The position numbers and the translations under genes were made by a program. Below, piece after piece: positions 26,493 to 34,275 of a stretch of DNA of 50,955 nt; position 1 is the first letter of the stretch; the number at the start of each line of letters is the position of its first letter. The stretch covers positions 1 through 50,955 of the forward strand of contig SSFR01000010.1 of NCBI GenBank assembly GCA_008015505.1. Direction: 5' to 3'. This DNA comes from Pedobacter sp. Its GTDB lineage: Bacteria > Bacteroidota > Bacteroidia > Sphingobacteriales > Sphingobacteriaceae. The notes beneath the pieces were generated by a model that was not told the origin of the DNA, did no database searches, and was given only the letters and a program-made list of their open reading frames with translations.

Positions 26493-27659
26493 TTATTCTA
26501 CATTCTCCTGCCAACTTTTATGATAATTTTCATCTTCAATTTTAATTGCATCCTTGGTCAGCATCAAAGGATGAAATGGATCGATCATCACAGCCAACTC
26601 CTCAGTAGCCTCTTTACCAATTGATTTTTCAACCGTCCCCGGATGTGGTCCATGCGGAATACCTCCCGGATGAAGTGTGATCTGCCCTTTAACCACACTT
26701 TTTCGACTCATAAAATCACCATCCACATAGTATAACACTTCATCACTATCCACATTGCTATGGTTATATGGTGCGGGAATGGAAAGCGGATGGTAATCGT
26801 ACTTACGAGGCACAAAAGAGCAAATCACAAAATTTCGCCCTTCAAAAGTTTGATGTACAGGAGGAGGCTGATGTAAACGACCAGTAATTGGCTCAAAGTC
26901 GTGAATGGAAAATGCCCAAGGATAGTGAAACCCATCCCATCCAACAAAATCAAAGGGATGAGTCCCATAAATGTAGGGGTAAATCAAACCCTGCTTTTTT
27001 ATTAAAATTTTAAAATCACCAAATATATCATGTGTCTCCAAATTAGTTGGGCGCTTGATATCGCGCTCACAAAAAGGAGAATGTTCCATCAGCTGTCCCC
27101 ATTCGTTGCGGTAACGTTTTGGCGTACGAATCGGGCTAAAGCTTTCCACGATAAACAAGCGATTGTCTTCAGTATCAAACTCCATCTGGTAGATAGTACC
27201 ACGTGGAATAACGAGATAGTCGCCATACTCAAAGTAGATTTGCCCATAACCTGTTTTCAAAGTACCCGTCCCCTGATGAATAAAGATGACCTCATCCGCC
27301 CCACTATTTTTATAGAAATAGTCTTTCATCGAATGACGTGGTGCAGCTAGTGAAATATGCAGATCACTATTCACAAGCACAGGCTTTCTGCTCTCTAGAT
27401 AATCGCTCTGCGGATCCACTTTAAACCCAATTAAGCTCGTGTGACGAAGATGTCTTTCGCGGGCTATCTTAGGCTCAACTGAATACGACTTTCCTAACTC
27501 CTTGACAATGGTTGGTGGATGCGCATGATAAACCAATGAATATAAACTAGAAAAGCCCTCAGTGGATACAAGCTCTTCAGCATAGAGTGCTCCATTGGGC
27601 TTACGAAAAACCGTGTGCCGTTTGCGCGGGATGGTACCTAAGGAATGATAAATAGGCAT
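26493..27659 (-). CDS. hmgA: Homogentisate 1,2-dioxygenase
   Basis: Cleaves the ring of homogentisate to maleylacetoacetate. A cupin-fold enzyme with iron ligands in the C-terminal HPGGIPHGPHPGTVEKS region; FDFVGWDGFHYPWAFSIHDF is a family block. I start at the ATG at 27659 (MPIYHSLGTIPRKRHTVFR), giving 388 residues as in other Bacteroidota; the longer frame to 27758 adds an unrelated cysteine-rich tail. It is the first gene of the hmgA-hppD-kynA-peptide run. Maleylacetoacetate isomerase and fumarylacetoacetase are not in the window. Confidence 0.95.
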   Translation of the reverse strand: MPIYHSLGTIPRKRHTVFRKPNGALYAEELVSTEGFSSLYSLVYHAHPPTIVKELGKSYSVEPKIARERHLRHTSLIGFKVDPQSDYLESRKPVLVNSDLHISLAAPRHSMKDYFYKNSGADEVIFIHQGTGTLKTGYGQIYFEYGDYLVIPRGTIYQMEFDTEDNRLFIVESFSPIRTPKRYRNEWGQLMEHSPFCERDIKRPTNLETHDIFGDFKILIKKQGLIYPYIYGTHPFDFVGWDGFHYPWAFSIHDFEPITGRLHQPPPVHQTFEGRNFVICSFVPRKYDYHPLSIPAPYNHSNVDSDEVLYYVDGDFMSRKSVVKGQITLHPGGIPHGPHPGTVEKSIGKEATEELAVMIDPFHPLMLTKDAIKIEDENYHKSWQENVE

Positions 27660-28072
27660 GTGTAAGCTTTGTTCTTTAAGAAATGATGAATTAAAATGTG
27701 GTAATTGAATGTTGCCAAAATAGCAAAAAACACAAGGAATATAGCGCTCCAATAACATCGTTTATTTCTGCATTACTACTTAACGAAACCCAATGACCAT
27801 CGGGATAAGATGCTGTCGATCATTTGTTTCTAGAACTATTTCATATCTACAATATCCAGTATTCATAAGGCTTCTTAATGGAGTAGTATCCATCTTGTAT
27901 TTAGTTATTCCTATAGCTCTTATCAGCCATCATTAAATCTTTTTTTAACTTTTTTTAAGTTTTAACTAGACGTATATTAATTAATTTTGTAATAATTAAT
28001 TTATTATTAATTTATATTTTATATACAAGTTATAATAACTAAAAGGAATTGATTTATTAAAGTAGAAGTCAG
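27660..28072. other. Divergent intergenic region upstream of hmgA and the peptide genes
   Basis: About 410 bp. A possible 37-codon minus-strand ORF lies at 27780-27893 (starts MDTTPLRSLMNTGYCR, ends IPMVIGFR). It could be a gene remnant or a small protein, and I do not call it as a gene. From about 27930 the DNA becomes extremely AT-rich and contains the upstream region of peptide 1, which resembles that of peptide 4. Confidence 0.5.
27982..27989 (+). promoter_or_regulatory. TAnnTTTG -7 box for the peptide 1-3 unit
   Basis: TAATTTTG matches the consensus and would leave a leader of about 75-80 nt before the peptide 1 ATG, longer than the short leaders predicted elsewhere in this window. Its surroundings resemble those upstream of peptide 4, where the box is imperfect. 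Confidence 0.45.
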
Positions 28073-28276
28073 ATGAATTTAGATGCTAAAAAATTAAACG
28101 TCCAAGAAATGGGCAACAATGAGATGAAGGTGCATAACGGAGGTGAAATAATAACTGTATTAGCAATCACTTTTTGGGCAGCCATGGCTGTAGGGGCTGT
28201 TGCTGGTGCAATTGGATCACTTCTGGGATTATATGACCAAGTTACAACTCGTAAAAATGCTACCCTAGAGGCATAA
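28073..28276 (+). CDS. Double-glycine-leader peptide 1
   Basis: 67 residues. The leader (24 residues, MNLDAKKLNVQEMGNNEM then KVHNGG) ends in GG. The 43-residue core EIITVLAITFWAAMAVGAVA continues with GAIGSLLGLYDQ and a polar tail. The G/A-xxx-G/A spacing in AVGAVAGAIGSLLG is a glycine-zipper pattern typical of membrane-active class II bacteriocins. Known family logic: a C39-domain ABC exporter cuts after GG during export. First gene of a three-gene run, 26 bp before peptide 2. It could be an antimicrobial or a signal; neither is shown. Confidence 0.75.
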   Translation: MNLDAKKLNVQEMGNNEMKVHNGGEIITVLAITFWAAMAVGAVAGAIGSLLGLYDQVTTRKNATLEA

Positions 28277-28302
28277 GATATACTCTTTTCAACAAAAAGT
28301 AA

Positions 28303-28515
28303 ATGACAATGAGGCTAGATATTGAAGTGTTAAATGTCCAAGAGTTGGATATTCATGAAATGACTACACATAATGGAGGCTCCGTAGTAATGATAGCTTC
28401 TGCTGTTGCACAAATAGTGCTTAGTGTTGTTTCATTTACTATTATGTGCACCGTAATATGTGCCGTTGGGAACAAGGTTTTGGGATGGATGGGATGTGGC
28501 CCCGCCAAAACATAA
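28303..28515 (+). CDS. Double-glycine-leader peptide 2
   Basis: 70 residues from the first ATG, or 68 from the ATG at 28309 (MRLDIEVLNVQELD), which aligns exactly with the peptide 1 leader and may be the true start. The leader ends in EMTTHNGG. The 44-residue core is strongly hydrophobic (SVVMIASAVAQIVLSVVSFT) and has three cysteines (MCTVIC, GWMGCGPAKT). It could form one transmembrane helix with a disulfide-capable end. It lies 37 bp before peptide 3. Pairing with peptide 1 as a two-peptide bacteriocin is a hypothesis. Confidence 0.72.
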   Translation: MTMRLDIEVLNVQELDIHEMTTHNGGSVVMIASAVAQIVLSVVSFTIMCTVICAVGNKVLGWMGCGPAKT

Positions 28516-28552
28516 CATAGTTCATTTCTGTTCGAAAAAACCAGAGTAATAA

Positions 28553-28696
28553 ATGATGAACAACTTAGATATCAAAACATTAAATATCCAAGAATTGGAT
28601 TCTCGTGAGATGACTACGCATAACGGGGGTGGCTTTGGAGACACCTGCCTGGGAGAGGCTCCTTGTAGGATTTGGTGCTATGTGCCTTTAGTGTAA
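28553..28696 (+). CDS. Double-glycine-leader peptide 3, short cysteine-rich core
   Basis: 47 residues from the ATG at 28553 (46 from the adjacent ATG). The leader reads LDIKTLNIQELDSREM then TTHNGG, nearly the same as in peptides 1 and 2. The core after NGG is only 21 residues: GFGDTC, LGEAPC, RIWC, YVPLV. It is soluble-looking, with three Cys, one Thr and no Ser, so lanthionine chemistry is unlikely and disulfides or another modification are more plausible. A 21-bp-stem terminator follows 107 bp later, closing the unit. Confidence 0.68.
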   Translation: MMNNLDIKTLNIQELDSREMTTHNGGGFGDTCLGEAPCRIWCYVPLV

Positions 28697-28802
28697 TAAA
28701 AACAGTGGCTGCAGGACTTAGATTATTATTAATAAATGCTTAGAAAAGCATCTTCTAAAATGTGTGGGTTACACACCATAAATAACTCTTTTTAACTAAG
28801 CA

Positions 28803-28849
28803 ATACAAATGACTGATAGGATAATATCCTATCAGTCATTTGTATTTTA
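28803..28849 (+). terminator. Strong hairpin terminator of the peptide 1-3 unit
   Basis: Perfect 21-bp complementary arms (28803-28823 and 28825-28845) followed by tttt. The symmetry is nearly perfect, so it could also terminate in the other direction. Confidence 0.88.
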
Positions 28850-29086
28850 GCCCCCTCTACAGCCTATTTCCAACAAACTTTTTTGACTAAACAATACCTA
28901 TCTCACATTTACTCATTGTTATCTTCTTCCTTTTTCTAAAGAATATTTAACATATTTTAACTTTTACCAATACATATATTAATTATATTGCAACATGCAA
29001 TCTGTTATTAATTTATTTTTAATACAGATTAATACCAAGTGTAATAAGCAAAAGAAGCTGATTTATTAACGTATAAAAAAAATCCG
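28850..29086 (+). promoter_or_regulatory. AT-rich upstream region of peptide 4, related to that of peptide 1
   Basis: No gene. From about 28955 to 29086 the DNA resembles 27950-28072. Shared blocks in order are ttttaac, tatattaatta, ttattaattta, then caagt followed by ataa, and finally gatttattaa, 20-24 bp before the ATG. The arrangement suggests that promoter, leader RNA and peptide gene were duplicated together. Confidence 0.6.
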
Positions 29087-29281
29087 ATGAACTTAGATGC
29101 AACAAGTCTAAACGTCCAAAAGTTGGACCTTGACGAGATGAAAAAACACCAAGGAGGAACCTTTCTAGAAACAGCAGTCGGTGTTTTAACCCTAGTTACG
29201 CTGACAATTAAGCTGGGGGAGTGGATTTATGAGAAGGCCGAGAAATATTTTACACCAAGATTAGAATCCAGAATAGCCTAA
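29087..29281 (+). CDS. Double-glycine-leader peptide 4
   Basis: 64 residues. The leader LDATSLNVQKLDLDEM then KKHQGG matches the other three, with HQGG in place of HNGG. The 40-residue core begins TFLETAVGVLTLVTLTIKLG, an amphipathic or membrane helix, and ends in a charged helix (EWIYEKAEKYFTPRLESRIA). It has no cysteine. It has its own upstream region and its own terminator, whose stem begins at the last base of the stop codon, so it is a single-gene unit. Confidence 0.74.
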   Translation: MNLDATSLNVQKLDLDEMKKHQGGTFLETAVGVLTLVTLTIKLGEWIYEKAEKYFTPRLESRIA

Positions 29282-29325
29282 AAAGTAATGACCAGTTAGA
29301 GATCCTACTGGTCATTACTTTTATA
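29281..29325 (+). terminator. Hairpin terminator of peptide 4
   Basis: Perfect 15-bp arms (aaaagtaatgaccag and ctggtcattactttt) with a 12-nt loop, then a T-rich tail. The arms make it symmetric enough to serve the convergent gene as well. Confidence 0.88.
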
Positions 29326-29374
29326 TTAGCTTTAGCTATTATTTAATCAGTCTAAGTAAGACCCCTCTCATTTT

Positions 29375-30160
29375 CTACTCTTTTATTTGAGCCAATTCAA
29401 TACGTTCTAAAAAGTGATCAAAAGTATCGCCTCTCAAACCTAAACGCAGTGTTTCTGCAGGTATAACATCTGCGGGCGCAATATTACCCAAATTAATATT
29501 GGTTCCAATTAACTTAATAAACCACACCTGTTGCGCTTTTTTAGGAGCCTCCCAGATAATCGATTCCTGAGATATCTGAGTCAATATTTCATCCACTAAC
29601 CCCTGACGAACCTCCCCTGAATCGCGATAAATACCCACATTACCGCTTTCTCTAGCTTCTGCAATTACTTTCCAAGAACCCGCCTCGATCTCTGCTTTCA
29701 TCAAGGCAATCCACTTATAAGGCGCTAAGATTTTAGAACTATCTTTCGACCCCACTTCAGATATAACAGTTACTTGCTCCTTTAGTTTATGGATATACTT
29801 GCACTTTTCTTCATGAGGAATAGTAATGGACCCGTCCGAAACTTCGGCATACTCCATTCTATATTTATCCAATATCCGACAGTAGTCATCAAACTGATTA
29901 CGTACTAGAAAAGCTTCAAACAAAGTCCCACCAAAATACGTTGGTATCCCCGCATCACGATAAACTTGCAACTTATCCTGAAGATTGGGAGTAACGTAAG
30001 ACGTAGCCCAACCTAGTTTCACAATATCAGTATATGGCCCAGCTACTTCTAAAAAATTTTCAACTTCACGAATACTAAGGCCCTTGTCCATTACCATCGT
30101 CAAACCACTTTCGCGAGGTTTTGATGTCCGCTCGGGAATATTTTTCAATATAAAGTTCAT
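29375..30160 (-). CDS. Phosphosulfolactate synthase (ComA family)
   Basis: A TIM-barrel enzyme that adds sulfite to phosphoenolpyruvate to give phosphosulfolactate. Family blocks: TMVMDKGLSIREVENFLE, DIVKLGWATSYV, TYFGGTLFEAFLVRNQ, EVSDGSITIP and the late LGLRGDTFDHFL. The 261-residue form begins at the ATG at 30160 (MNFILKNIPERTSKPR). In methanogens it serves coenzyme M synthesis. In this phylum its product may feed sulfonate chemistry such as sulfonolipids, but no other pathway gene is adjacent. It lies 67 bp downstream of the TPR gene. Confidence 0.88.
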   Translation of the reverse strand: MNFILKNIPERTSKPRESGLTMVMDKGLSIREVENFLEVAGPYTDIVKLGWATSYVTPNLQDKLQVYRDAGIPTYFGGTLFEAFLVRNQFDDYCRILDKYRMEYAEVSDGSITIPHEEKCKYIHKLKEQVTVISEVGSKDSSKILAPYKWIALMKAEIEAGSWKVIAEARESGNVGIYRDSGEVRQGLVDEILTQISQESIIWEAPKKAQQVWFIKLIGTNINLGNIAPADVIPAETLRLGLRGDTFDHFLERIELAQIKE

Positions 30161-30227
30161 CGCGCAAATTTCAGAAAAAAAATCAAACCCAGAAATGGGC
30201 AAACTCCCCCCCTGCTTTCGATCAGGA

Positions 30228-31634
30228 TTAATTGTTTATATAGCGGTTAATAATATCGATGATAATCTTATTATCATTCAAAGATGGAAGATATTCAAAC
30301 AAAATATGATACTTCTCAGGATCCGTACTCAACGCTTTTTCAAGAAAAATAAATGCCTCTTTATGCTGTGAATCGGCGAAAAGACAAGCAACCATTCGAT
30401 AGTATAATTCAACCGCATCTGGATTATTTTTTATGGCTTCAGCTATGACTTCAATCGCTGCTTGCAGTTTATCTTGCTCAAACAGAATAGATGAATAATC
30501 AAGCCAAGCCTCTACATCCAGGGGATTTAACTCTACTACCTTTTCATATGCTTTCTCCGACTCCTCGAGCTGATTCAACTTATACTGTGCATCCGCAATA
30601 GCAAACCAATAATCTGGATTTTTTAAGTCTAACTCCAGCGCCTTCTTATAATAATGTAAAGCCTCGAAGTAACGATCTTCAGCATCAAGCGTCACCCCAA
30701 TACCAAACCATGCATCGGCCTGCTGTGGATCCAGTTTAGCTGACTTTTTATAGTATGACCTAGCTTCATCCATTTGCTCAATCTTTTCATAACACTCACC
30801 AATAGCACAATAGGTATCAGCACTTGGAGGTTCATATTCAAATGTGTGCTTATACACATCTATGGCTTCGCTATAACGCTCCAAATTCACTAAGACATTC
30901 CCTTTATTGAAATAAGCAGAAGCAAAGTTTTCCTTAATCAGTATTGCGTAATCGTATGCATCGATCGCCTTCTCATAAAGCAATAACTTGCCGTACGCAT
31001 TTCCCAAATTATACCATGCTGCATACGAATAAGGCTCGCTGTCGATATACTGCGTGTAAAATTGAATACTTTCATCTTGCTTATCTAGTATATCGTAACA
31101 AAATGCCAGCTCATACAAGGCATCATGATTTTCCATGTTTTGCTGAAGACATAGCTTTAAATAAGTAACAGCCGTTTCATATTCATTCAAGCTCTGATAC
31201 ACGCTAGCTATGTGCAACAAAATCTCATCCGTATTTTCAGCTAATTCTAAAGCTTTCTTATAATTGTCAAGTGCCTCCTGATATTGCTCCAAACTCTCAA
31301 AAATAGTACCCTTTATTCCATAAACATCCGCTTCAGATGGCTCCAATATTTCCGCCTTACGCAAGGCTTCAAATGCCTGATCAACTTGATTAGTCATCAA
31401 AAAAAGTTGAGCCTGTTTGATAAAAAATGTTGCCGCAAAAGGATGCTGCGTGACTGCATATTCCACAACCTGTAACGCTTTTATTGGATCATTTTTTTCA
31501 ATATAGTAATCTACAATACTCTCAAAAGCCTGCGTATCGAAGAAATACTGATCCTTATTACGAATCATTTCTTCATATCGCTCTACCGAAAATTTGGGAT
31601 CTTCGGAAGAGTCAAATTCAAAATCTTCTTCCAT
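30228..31634 (-). CDS. Large TPR protein
   Basis: About 468 residues made almost entirely of tetratricopeptide repeats; at least ten 34-residue units are visible (for example AWYNLGNAYGKLLLYEKAID, AYFNKGNVLVNLERYSEAID, AWFGIGVTLDAEDRYFEALH). No signal peptide or membrane segment is seen, so it is a cytosolic scaffold. The N-terminus MEEDFEFDSSEDPKFSVERY is acidic, as in the common Bacteroidota homologues; an ATG 11 codons upstream (31667) and a GTG at 31676 are alternatives. Partner unknown. It precedes the phosphosulfolactate synthase gene on the same strand. Confidence 0.85.
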   Translation of the reverse strand: MEEDFEFDSSEDPKFSVERYEEMIRNKDQYFFDTQAFESIVDYYIEKNDPIKALQVVEYAVTQHPFAATFFIKQAQLFLMTNQVDQAFEALRKAEILEPSEADVYGIKGTIFESLEQYQEALDNYKKALELAENTDEILLHIASVYQSLNEYETAVTYLKLCLQQNMENHDALYELAFCYDILDKQDESIQFYTQYIDSEPYSYAAWYNLGNAYGKLLLYEKAIDAYDYAILIKENFASAYFNKGNVLVNLERYSEAIDVYKHTFEYEPPSADTYCAIGECYEKIEQMDEARSYYKKSAKLDPQQADAWFGIGVTLDAEDRYFEALHYYKKALELDLKNPDYWFAIADAQYKLNQLEESEKAYEKVVELNPLDVEAWLDYSSILFEQDKLQAAIEVIAEAIKNNPDAVELYYRMVACLFADSQHKEAFIFLEKALSTDPEKYHILFEYLPSLNDNKIIIDIINRYINN

Positions 31635-31908
31635 TTTTAAAAAATTTGGAATATCATTCACCCTCATCTCCCCCACTTTGTGTGAAGATAGGATAAAAAA
31701 TGCATTTGCCGTAGTTTATTTTCAAACATTTTACCCCCTTATAGCATCTATTCAATCTGATTCAGTAACAACCACTATTCCTCCACTGGATTATCTTTCA
31801 ATTAATCCCAATATGTTAAAATAAGTTAATCTGATATTTATTATTATATAATACAATTTTTCAACTTGTAACTTAGGTCACTTAGGATCAACTAATTGAT
31901 AATCTAAA

Positions 31909-32985
31909 ATGGGATTTATTAGAAAAATTCTTGGAACACAACGCCTAGATAAAAGGACTTTACCCCTAGGTGGCCCTAATGGCCTATCCCCCAATGTAAA
32001 AATATTGGACCACCATCTTTTTGGTAGTATTATCACAAGCAAGTATTCTATTATTCGTTTTTATCAGGATGGTTTACCTATTTGTTATAATGCAGCCTTG
32101 GCAATGTATATGTATTCAACTCAGCCTGTTGGTACTAATTATACAGAAATGGCTTATCATGATAACGGCAGAACGGATAACTATAATTATCACATCTTTG
32201 CCAAAGCAGGAACACTTGCCTATTTAACCAATGTATTAGCTAGAAAAACTGCTCAAGTAAAAGCGGAAGCTGAATACCAAAACCGATTCCCAGGGCTTTT
32301 TATTTATTCTGAATCAAGTGATCGACCGGATTCCAAAATAGATCAGGCTATAAATAGAGATTATAAAATGATTCTAGATAGAGAAGACCCTTATAAGAAC
32401 GGGCAGTCTTTCAGATATGGAATCAAAGACAGAAACATGAGAGAAAATGGCTTAGTAGATAAGCCCTTTGGTCATAATGAGGGGAGGTGCCCCAATCCAC
32501 GTGCTAGCTTTTTCAATCGTATGGTATATATACAAACCTTTGAAAGAATTCTATCATATGGCCCAGTCATCGCGGGAGGAATAATTGATGAAAGAACATT
32601 TCCACATTATTCCTATCGGGGCGGGCACGCCTACTTAATTTATGGCATATTTAAATATATCGATCTGAACAATAATATTGACGCCGTCTTAGTATGCGTG
32701 GATCCCAATTACCCTGAGCATGACATGCTAATCCCCATTCTGGCGTTTGCGGATCAAGAGCGCATATCTATCGCTTCTAAAGACAAAAGTCAATTAAGAC
32801 ATAATACTGAAACTGTCGACTGGAGAGAAAGTGATCTTCGGCAACTCCCAATGATGGAAAAAGGATTCTTAGACACCACAAAAGTGCATGCTTTTTATAG
32901 ATACAACACCGGCTATAATCCTCGTCGAGTTGGAAGCATGACGCAAAAAGGATATTATACAAAGCGACACAAAGTTGTCCGCTGA
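31909..32985 (+). CDS. Papain-fold (C39/C70-like) cysteine peptidase-like protein
   Basis: 358 residues with no signal peptide. A papain-type active site can be read: Q53 with C59 six residues later in QDGLPICYNAALAM (oxyanion Gln and nucleophile at the spacing of papain and C39 peptidases), H240 in YRGGHAYLIYGI, and D265 in VCVDPNYPEHD. The block YGPVIAGG just before the His is also typical. A polar insert of about 130 residues separates the two halves. No transporter or ATPase domain is attached. It could be a protease, transglutaminase-like enzyme or toxin domain. It is a lone gene between the TPR gene and mrp, 2.6 kb past the double-glycine peptides; a link is only possible. Confidence 0.6.
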   Translation: MGFIRKILGTQRLDKRTLPLGGPNGLSPNVKILDHHLFGSIITSKYSIIRFYQDGLPICYNAALAMYMYSTQPVGTNYTEMAYHDNGRTDNYNYHIFAKAGTLAYLTNVLARKTAQVKAEAEYQNRFPGLFIYSESSDRPDSKIDQAINRDYKMILDREDPYKNGQSFRYGIKDRNMRENGLVDKPFGHNEGRCPNPRASFFNRMVYIQTFERILSYGPVIAGGIIDERTFPHYSYRGGHAYLIYGIFKYIDLNNNIDAVLVCVDPNYPEHDMLIPILAFADQERISIASKDKSQLRHNTETVDWRESDLRQLPMMEKGFLDTTKVHAFYRYNTGYNPRRVGSMTQKGYYTKRHKVVR

Positions 32986-33004
32986 TAAGCATACTTATTA
33001 CAGT

Positions 33005-33088
33005 GAGCTTGTTTAGAGTTTATTTGGTTTTATTCTTTTGGTTCTTTTTGGCTGCAACAATTTCATAAAATAAACTCTAAACAAGCTC
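33005..33088 (-). repeat. Dispersed palindromic element, deletion copy in inverse orientation
   Basis: 84 bp. Terminal arms gagcttgtttagagttta and taaactctaaacaagctc. The inside (ggttctttttggctgcaa) is the reverse complement of the right-hand internal block of the copy at 47284-47444. The block containing gagcgaaatgagg is missing. Confidence 0.85.
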
Positions 33089-33115
33089 AGTAAGTCGGTT
33101 GAATAAATTTTAAAG

Positions 33116-33123
33116 TAGCTTTG
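33116..33123 (+). promoter_or_regulatory. TAnnTTTG -7 box before mrp
   Basis: TAGCTTTG, 21 bp before the ATG, matches the -7 consensus. Confidence 0.5.
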
Positions 33124-33144
33124 TAATAAACGAAGCGAATACAA

Positions 33145-34212
33145 ATGATTACCGAACAACAAATACTAGATGCTCTGCGAAACGTAGAAGACCCTGATCT
33201 AAAAAAGGATCTAGTCACGTTAAACATGATTGAGAACTTGCTGATCCAGGGTAATCAGGTTAGTTTTTCTGTTGTATTAACTACCCCCGCCTGCCCCATG
33301 AAAACCATGATAGAAAATGCTTGTCGTAATGCCATTATGCATTTGGTAAGCAAAGATATCGAACTAAATATCCAGATGACTTCTCGAGTTACCTCACTTC
33401 CCCAATCTCTTTTACCTAACATAAAGAATATTATTGTAGTGGCTTCAGGGAAAGGTGGTGTTGGCAAATCGACGGTATCCGCCAATTTAGCTTTAGGCCT
33501 AGCCGAAAAAGGGGCAAAAGTTGGCTTGATCGATGCCGATATTTATGGTCCATCCATTCCCATCATGTTTGGTTTGGAAGGAGAGCGTCCCAAAGCGGTA
33601 GAGACTCCAGAAGGGAAGACCAGCATACAACCCATCGAAAAATACGGTATCAAACTACTATCCATTGGATTTTTCACTGACCCCAACCAACCCATTCCAT
33701 GGCGTGGTCCGATGGCATCGAACGCCATCAAACAATTATTTAATGATGCCAACTGGGGTGAATTAGATTATCTCGTTGTTGATTTGCCCCCAGGCACGGG
33801 AGATATACATATCACAATTACACAAAGTTTCCCGATCAGTGGGGCAGTAATTGTCACCACGCCACAAAATGTAGCATTAGCCGATACACGAAAAGGGATA
33901 GGTTTATTGCAGATGGACACCATTAACGTCCCCTTATTGGGCGTAGTTGAAAACATGGCTTACTTCACACCAATAGAGCTCCCAGAAAACAAATACTATA
34001 TCTTTGGAAAAGATGGAGGCCGACTTTTAGCGAATCAGTTGAATATTCCGTTTTTAGGCGAAATCCCCCTACTTAAAAGCATCAGCGAATCAGGAGATGA
34101 AGGGATCCCTGCCATTTTGCAAAATAGGGAACTGACCCAAGCGCTGTTTATACAACTAGCTGAACAAGTAGCACAACAAATTGCGATCCAAAACGCTACA
34201 AGAACCTCATAA
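33145..34212 (+). CDS. Mrp/ApbC family iron-sulfur cluster carrier ATPase
   Basis: 355 residues: an N-terminal MIP18/DUF59 domain (ALRNVEDPDLKKDLVTL) and a ParA-like P-loop domain with the deviant Walker A SGKGGVGKSTVSAN near residues 99-112. IDADIYGPSIPIMFG and DLPPGTGDIHITI are family blocks. The usual C-terminal CxxC after VENMAYF is absent (the stretch reads TPIELPENKYY). The NifU-like gene 63 bp downstream supports a role in Fe-S assembly or transfer. Confidence 0.92.
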   Translation: MITEQQILDALRNVEDPDLKKDLVTLNMIENLLIQGNQVSFSVVLTTPACPMKTMIENACRNAIMHLVSKDIELNIQMTSRVTSLPQSLLPNIKNIIVVASGKGGVGKSTVSANLALGLAEKGAKVGLIDADIYGPSIPIMFGLEGERPKAVETPEGKTSIQPIEKYGIKLLSIGFFTDPNQPIPWRGPMASNAIKQLFNDANWGELDYLVVDLPPGTGDIHITITQSFPISGAVIVTTPQNVALADTRKGIGLLQMDTINVPLLGVVENMAYFTPIELPENKYYIFGKDGGRLLANQLNIPFLGEIPLLKSISESGDEGIPAILQNRELTQALFIQLAEQVAQQIAIQNATRTS

Positions 34213-34252
34213 AAGGCCCTAACCAGATAAAAACAAAGCCCAGAAATATTAA

Positions 34253-34260
34253 TATCTTTG
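34253..34260 (+). promoter_or_regulatory. TAnnTTTG -7 box before the NifU-like gene
   Basis: TATCTTTG, 15 bp before the ATG, suggests that the gene can be transcribed separately from mrp. Confidence 0.5.
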
Positions 34261-34275
34261 TGTATATAACAAAGT

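Noticed and set aside
27780..27893. Small minus-strand ORF of 37 codons upstream of hmgA
   Set aside because: A start and stop exist, but there is no recognisable domain or leader and no support beyond openness; mentioned only under the intergenic region.
31909..32985. Calling the papain-like protein the exporter protease of the GG peptides
   Set aside because: It has no ABC or membrane domain and lies 2.6 kb away behind two minus-strand genes; the link is kept only as a hypothesis.
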